Below are positions 14,757-17,463 of a stretch of 17,463 nucleotides of DNA, piece after piece; the stretch's first letter is position 1; each line of letters starts with the position of its first letter. The DNA comes from an uncultured Eubacteriales bacterium. Its GTDB lineage: Bacteria > Bacillota > Clostridia > Oscillospirales > Acutalibacteraceae. Made by a program: the position numbers and the translations under genes. The notes below the pieces were generated by a model that was not told where the DNA came from, made no database searches, and saw only the letters and a list, made by a program, of their open reading frames with translations. Location of the stretch: assembly GCA_934476545.1 (NCBI GenBank), contig CAKSOB010000024.1, forward strand, positions 1 through 17,463, written 5' to 3'.

Positions 14757-15335
14757 ATGTTGTCACAAGAAAGAGTAATGGAAATTTTAAAAGAAGCAGG
14801 CGTTCTGTTGGAGGGTCACTTTAAACTGACTTCCGGCAAGCACAGCAATAAGTATTTGCAGTGCGCTAAGATTTTCCGCAACACAAAGTACAGTGAGGAG
14901 CTTTGCGCTGCACTGGCTGAGGAATTTAAGGATGACGGCGTAGAAGTTGTTATCGGACCGGCTCTGGGTGCAGTACAGATGACCTACGAGGTTAGCCGTT
15001 GGTTGAAGTGTGAGAACTTCTTTGCAGAGCGTGATGACGGCGTGATGACACTGCGCCGTGGCTTTGAGATTCAGCCGGGTCAAAAGGTTCTGGTGGTTGA
15101 GGACGTTGTTACAACCGGCGGTTCCGTTCGGGAAGTACTGAAGATCGTTCAGGAAGCAGGCGGCGACGTAGTAGGCGTTGGTTCTATCGTAGACCGCACC
15201 GGCGGCAAGGTAGACTTCGGTGTACCGTATAAGTCTGTTATTTCCGTAGAGGTAGAGTCTTGGGAGCCGGAAGATTGCCCACTGTGCAAAGCCGGCGCTC
15301 CTGCTCCAATCAAGCCTGGCAGCCGTAAAGTTTAA
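14757..15335 (+). CDS. pyrE: Orotate phosphoribosyltransferase
   Basis: Joins orotate to PRPP to give OMP, the fifth step of UMP synthesis. The protein has 192 residues, normal for the short bacterial form. The PRPP motif VLVVEDVVTTGGS lies at 111-123. FKLTSGKHSNKYLQC at the N-terminus (about 22-36) is the orotate-side motif and GPALGAV (67-73) a phosphate loop. A C-terminal CPLC (174-177) resembles the cysteine pair of some clostridial and archaeal PyrE proteins. The start at 14757 follows GGAGG by nine bases. Eight bases separate it from radC, so they are probably co-transcribed. It is isolated from other early pyr genes, although pyrH lies downstream. Confidence 0.95.
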   Translation: MLSQERVMEILKEAGVLLEGHFKLTSGKHSNKYLQCAKIFRNTKYSEELCAALAEEFKDDGVEVVIGPALGAVQMTYEVSRWLKCENFFAERDDGVMTLRRGFEIQPGQKVLVVEDVVTTGGSVREVLKIVQEAGGDVVGVGSIVDRTGGKVDFGVPYKSVISVEVESWEPEDCPLCKAGAPAPIKPGSRKV

Positions 15336-15343
15336 GCTGCACG

Positions 15344-16114
15344 ATGCCTGAGGAAAAGAAAAACGCTTCTTCGGAGAAAACACCGAACATCCATAAAGAT
15401 CACCGAGATCGTGTGCGAAATCGGTTCTTGCGGGATGGCTTAAATCGGATGGAAGAACACGTTAAGCTGGAACTGCTGCTTTATTATGCGGTTCCTCAAA
15501 AAGATACAAATCCCATGGCGCACGAGTTGTTGGAGCGCTTTGGTTCTTTTTCCAGTGTGTTCGAGGCCTCTGTGGAGGATTTGATGAAGGTAAAGGGCAT
15601 TGGAAAAAACTGCGCCGTTTTAATCAAAATGATTCCCCAGTTGGCAAGCGCATATTTAGAGGATAAAGAGAAGAATGCTGTTCGTTTTCATGATAAAGAA
15701 TCCATTAGCAGATATTTGCAGTGTAAATTTATCGGACAAAAGACAGAAGCGTTAGCGGTAGTTGCGTTGGACAGCCAGAATCGACTTCAATATTGCGAAA
15801 TTATCCAAGAGGGCGACACAAATATGGTGCCGGTTTCTATTAAGGATATTTTGGGAATTGCAATTCGATGCAAAGCCTCCTCCATCGTGATTGCGCATAA
15901 TCATCCTAGCGGAGTGCTGTTCCCGTCCGGCGAAGATTTGGCATTGACCGCTCGTGTCTATCGTGTGCTGCAAGGAATCAATATAGAGCTGCAGGATCAC
16001 ATTTTAGTAGTAGACGGAAATACCTTGTCTTTGCGAGATAGTGGATTATTGGATAAGGCGCTTTCTTTATATGAAACACTGCCGGAACCATCTGAAAAAG
16101 AGAACGAAATATAA
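15344..16114 (+). CDS. radC: RadC-family JAMM/MPN+ domain protein
   Basis: 256 residues. An N-terminal segment HKDHRDRVRNRFLRDGL leads into a helix-hairpin-helix-like region (VEDLMKVKGIGKNCAVLI, about 77-94). The MPN+ domain follows, and the metal-binding JAMM motif H185-x-H187-x10-D198 is complete (AHNHPSG...SGED). The catalytic-type glutamate probably lies in the EIIQEGD stretch. RadC was named for DNA repair, but a repair role is not established for the family. The start has no clear ribosome site and lies only eight bases after the pyrE stop, so it is probably translated by coupling to pyrE. It ends before a strong terminator. Confidence 0.93.
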   Translation: MPEEKKNASSEKTPNIHKDHRDRVRNRFLRDGLNRMEEHVKLELLLYYAVPQKDTNPMAHELLERFGSFSSVFEASVEDLMKVKGIGKNCAVLIKMIPQLASAYLEDKEKNAVRFHDKESISRYLQCKFIGQKTEALAVVALDSQNRLQYCEIIQEGDTNMVPVSIKDILGIAIRCKASSIVIAHNHPSGVLFPSGEDLALTARVYRVLQGINIELQDHILVVDGNTLSLRDSGLLDKALSLYETLPEPSEKENEI

Positions 16115-16117
16115 TAG

Positions 16118-16166
16118 AAAAGATCACCCGATAGCGGAGAAATGTTCCGTTTTCGGGTGATCTTTT
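16118..16166. terminator. Bidirectional terminator between radC and the HMA gene
   Basis: Arms AAAAGATCACCCGA and TCGGGTGATCTTTT, enclosing CGGA/TCCG. T-runs on both strands suit the convergent radC and the HMA gene. Confidence 0.88.
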
Positions 16167-16200
16167 TTGTGAAATTTAAGGATTGGAGCGGAATGTCCAA

Positions 16201-16455
16201 TTACTTTTTAAACAGTGAAAAGCCCTTTTTTTCGTAAGGCTCGCTGTGATAATCCAAAACCTTGTAGCCTGTTTTTTCAATGGCGGATTTCAATTCGACT
16301 TCGGAAATCGGTGTTTCGGTAAGAATCTCCGTTGTTCCCTTTTTGTGGGAGGAGTCTACTTTTTTTATACGAAAGGCTGCTCGAACGGCATCATTGATGT
16401 GTGCTTCGCACATTCCGCAAGACATTCCGTCAATTTTCAGTGTGATTTTTACCAT
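16201..16455 (-). CDS. Small HMA-domain metal-binding protein
   Basis: 84 residues. It is a ferredoxin-like HMA domain starting MVKITLKIDGMSCGMC, with CxxC at 13-16 followed by His19. The rest fits the HMA fold: a helix AHINDAVRAAF, a strand TEILTETP and a helix SEVELKSAIEKTGYKVL. A basic tail (YEKKGFSLFKK) follows. It resembles CopZ but differs from the CopZ domain of the copper operon, and the metal is unknown. The ATG at 16455 has AGGAGG upstream. It has its own strong promoter with an inverted repeat in the leader, and is monocistronic. There is no CsoR-type operator here, so it is probably not part of the CsoR regulon. Confidence 0.86.
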   Translation of the reverse strand: MVKITLKIDGMSCGMCEAHINDAVRAAFRIKKVDSSHKKGTTEILTETPISEVELKSAIEKTGYKVLDYHSEPYEKKGFSLFKK

Positions 16456-16478
16456 ATTCTATTCCTCCTAACACAACA

Positions 16479-16494
16479 GTTAGTGAAAGCTAAC
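16479..16494 (-). promoter_or_regulatory. Inverted repeat in the HMA gene leader, candidate operator
   Basis: Perfect GTTAG-N6-CTAAC on either strand, between the -10 and the ribosome site. The TTAG...CTAA arms recall DtxR/IdeR-type metal-dependent sites (TTAGGTTAGCCTAACCTAA), but the match is partial. It could also be a small leader hairpin. Confidence 0.45.
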
Positions 16495-16504
16495 CTCGAG
16501 AAAA

Positions 16505-16533
16505 AGTATACTGCAATACTGGGTGTTTGTCAA
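16505..16533 (-). promoter_or_regulatory. Promoter of the HMA gene
   Basis: Minus strand: TTGACA (16533-16528), 17-base spacer, TATACT (16510-16505). Near-consensus, implying strong transcription unless repressed. Confidence 0.85.
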
Positions 16534-16623
16534 GTGTTCTTTGCAAAACAGTGGGATGTACAAGAAAAGAACCCCTCTTTTCCCAATTCTTGGGGGATCC
16601 CATAGAAATCTGCATGCAATCGC

Positions 16624-16652
16624 TTTACAATAGAGGAGATTTATTGTAAAAT
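16624..16652 (+). promoter_or_regulatory. Candidate pyrH promoter overlapped by a 9-base inverted repeat
   Basis: TTTACA (16624-16629), 17-base spacer, TAAAAT (16647-16652). TTTACAATA (16624-16632) and TATTGTAAA (16642-16650) form a perfect inverted repeat that spans the -35 and -10. Nothing else was recognised in 16534-16623. Confidence 0.55.
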
Positions 16653-16712
16653 AGAATCGGTTATATGGTCTTAGACTAAAAAACGAAAAGTGATTAGCGG
16701 GGGTGTTGTGTT

Positions 16713-17426
16713 TTGCAACCGAAATATAAGAGAGTGCTTTTGAAGCTGAGTGGAGAATCCCTTGCGGGAAACGACAGTCACGGCATTGACTTCGATACAG
16801 TTGCCAAAATCTGTGAGCCGATCAAGGCTTGTGTAGAGATGGGTGTAGAGATCGGTGTTGTTGTAGGTGGCGGAAATTTCTGGCGGGGAAGAAGCAGCGG
16901 AGAGATGAACCGTTCTCGTGCCGACAGCATGGGGATGCTGGCAACCGTCATCAATGCGCTGGGCGTTTGCGAAGTGCTGGAGCAGATGGGCGTATCCTGC
17001 TGCGTAGAAACATCGGTAGAGATGCTTCGTGTAGCTGAGGTATTTACTAGAGAGAAGGCAGTGGAGCATTTGGAAAACGGCAGCGTGGTTATTTTTGGCG
17101 GCGGTACCGGTAATCCGTTCTTCTCCACCGATACAGCAGCAGCGCTGCGTGCGGCAGAGATCGAAGCAGACATCATCTTGAAAGCAACGATGGTAGACGG
17201 TGTTTATGACAGTGATCCAAAGAAGAATCCAAACGCTGTAAAGTACGACACCTTGACCTTTATGGAGGTGTTGCAAAAGAACTTGCAGGTGATGGACAGC
17301 ACTGCGGCTTCTCTGTGCAAGGACAACCATATCTCTCTGTTGGTATTCAGCATTGATGATCCAAACAACATTACCAAAGCAATCTGCGGCGAGAACGTCG
17401 GTACTTTGGTACAAAACGACGGTTAA
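16713..17426 (+). CDS. pyrH: UMP kinase
   Basis: Phosphorylates UMP to UDP; hexameric amino-acid-kinase-fold enzyme. The protein has 237 residues, the usual length. Marks are the N-terminal YKRVLLKLSGESL (5-17) with the catalytic Lys, VVVGGGNFWRG (about 50-60), NRSRADSMGMLATVINALG (UMP and Mg contacts), and FGGGTGNPFFSTDTAAALRA (about 129-148). The start is TTG at 16713 with a GGGGGTG site about eight bases upstream; no in-frame ATG fits, and the family begins with this MQPKYKRV segment. In Firmicutes pyrH normally precedes frr, which would lie outside the right edge; tsf is not found upstream. An open frame antisense to the gene is a shadow. Confidence 0.96.
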   Translation: MQPKYKRVLLKLSGESLAGNDSHGIDFDTVAKICEPIKACVEMGVEIGVVVGGGNFWRGRSSGEMNRSRADSMGMLATVINALGVCEVLEQMGVSCCVETSVEMLRVAEVFTREKAVEHLENGSVVIFGGGTGNPFFSTDTAAALRAAEIEADIILKATMVDGVYDSDPKKNPNAVKYDTLTFMEVLQKNLQVMDSTAASLCKDNHISLLVFSIDDPNNITKAICGENVGTLVQNDG

Positions 17427-17463
17427 TTCCGCAACATCTTCCATTGATACACATAGAATTATT
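17427..17463. other. Right end of the window, no feature
   Basis: The 37 bases after pyrH hold no terminator or ribosome site. A following gene (frr is the family norm) would start beyond the edge. Confidence 0.5.

Noticed and set aside
16671..17444. 257-codon frame antisense to pyrH
   Set aside because: A shadow of the pyrH codon pattern; the sense frame is a complete, conserved UMP kinase.
1..17463. CRISPR arrays, tRNA/rRNA genes, IS elements, toxin-antitoxin pairs
   Set aside because: No regularly spaced repeats, tRNA-like cloverleaf with CCA-adjacent acceptor, transposase frame or small paired genes could be recognised by eye.

Overview
The window looks like a chromosomal segment of a low-to-mid GC anaerobic Firmicute, most likely class Clostridia (Oscillospiraceae/Ruminococcaceae type). 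The reasons are strong AGGAGG-type ribosome binding sites, near-consensus sigma-A promoters with 17-18 base spacers, TTG starts, the anaerobic cobalt-early B12 pathway, and CsoR, MarR and Rrf2 regulators of Firmicute type. The genus assignment is inference only. No IS element, prophage, CRISPR array, tRNA or rRNA gene was seen. Almost all of the window is ordinary, tightly packed housekeeping and accessory genes.

Layout. (1) 1-3914, minus strand: a cobalamin (corrin ring) operon, cbiD-cbiF-cbiG-cobJ, running off the left edge. It has a consensus promoter, a cobalamin riboswitch, a long leader and an intrinsic terminator before cbiD. (2) 4010-6533, plus strand: a divergent marR-htpG pair with an inverted-repeat operator at the promoter. 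(3) 6570-8981: an Rrf2 regulator (minus), a stand-alone class II glutamine amidotransferase (plus), and an operon of an unknown 132-residue protein plus a PfkB/1-phosphofructokinase-like sugar kinase (minus). (4) 9446-11578: a TfoX N-terminal domain protein (plus) whose promoter shares a palindromic -35 with the divergent kinase operon, then a minus-strand ttcA-like/traX-like operon. (5) 11619-14636: a copper operon with a CsoR-type operator, a CopA ATPase whose C-terminus is an in-frame CopZ-like domain with its own ribosome binding site, and csoR. (6) 14709-16166: pyrE-radC. (7) 16201-16533, minus: a small HMA-domain metal-binding protein. (8) 16624-17426: pyrH.

How the genes work together. 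The cbi genes carry out consecutive mid-pathway steps of anaerobic corrin synthesis, and the riboswitch should switch them off when cobalamin is plentiful. The copper operon is a closed loop: CsoR should block the promoter until Cu(I) binds, releasing expression of the exporter, the chaperone domain and CsoR itself. PyrE and PyrH belong to pyrimidine nucleotide synthesis but sit in separate transcription units. The most unusual points are the copA::copZ fusion with an internal start, the MarR-Hsp90 operon, the shared -35 of two divergent promoters, the cbiD-cbiF overlap, and the inverted repeats over the pyrH and HMA-gene promoters. I did not find a clearly new multi-gene system.
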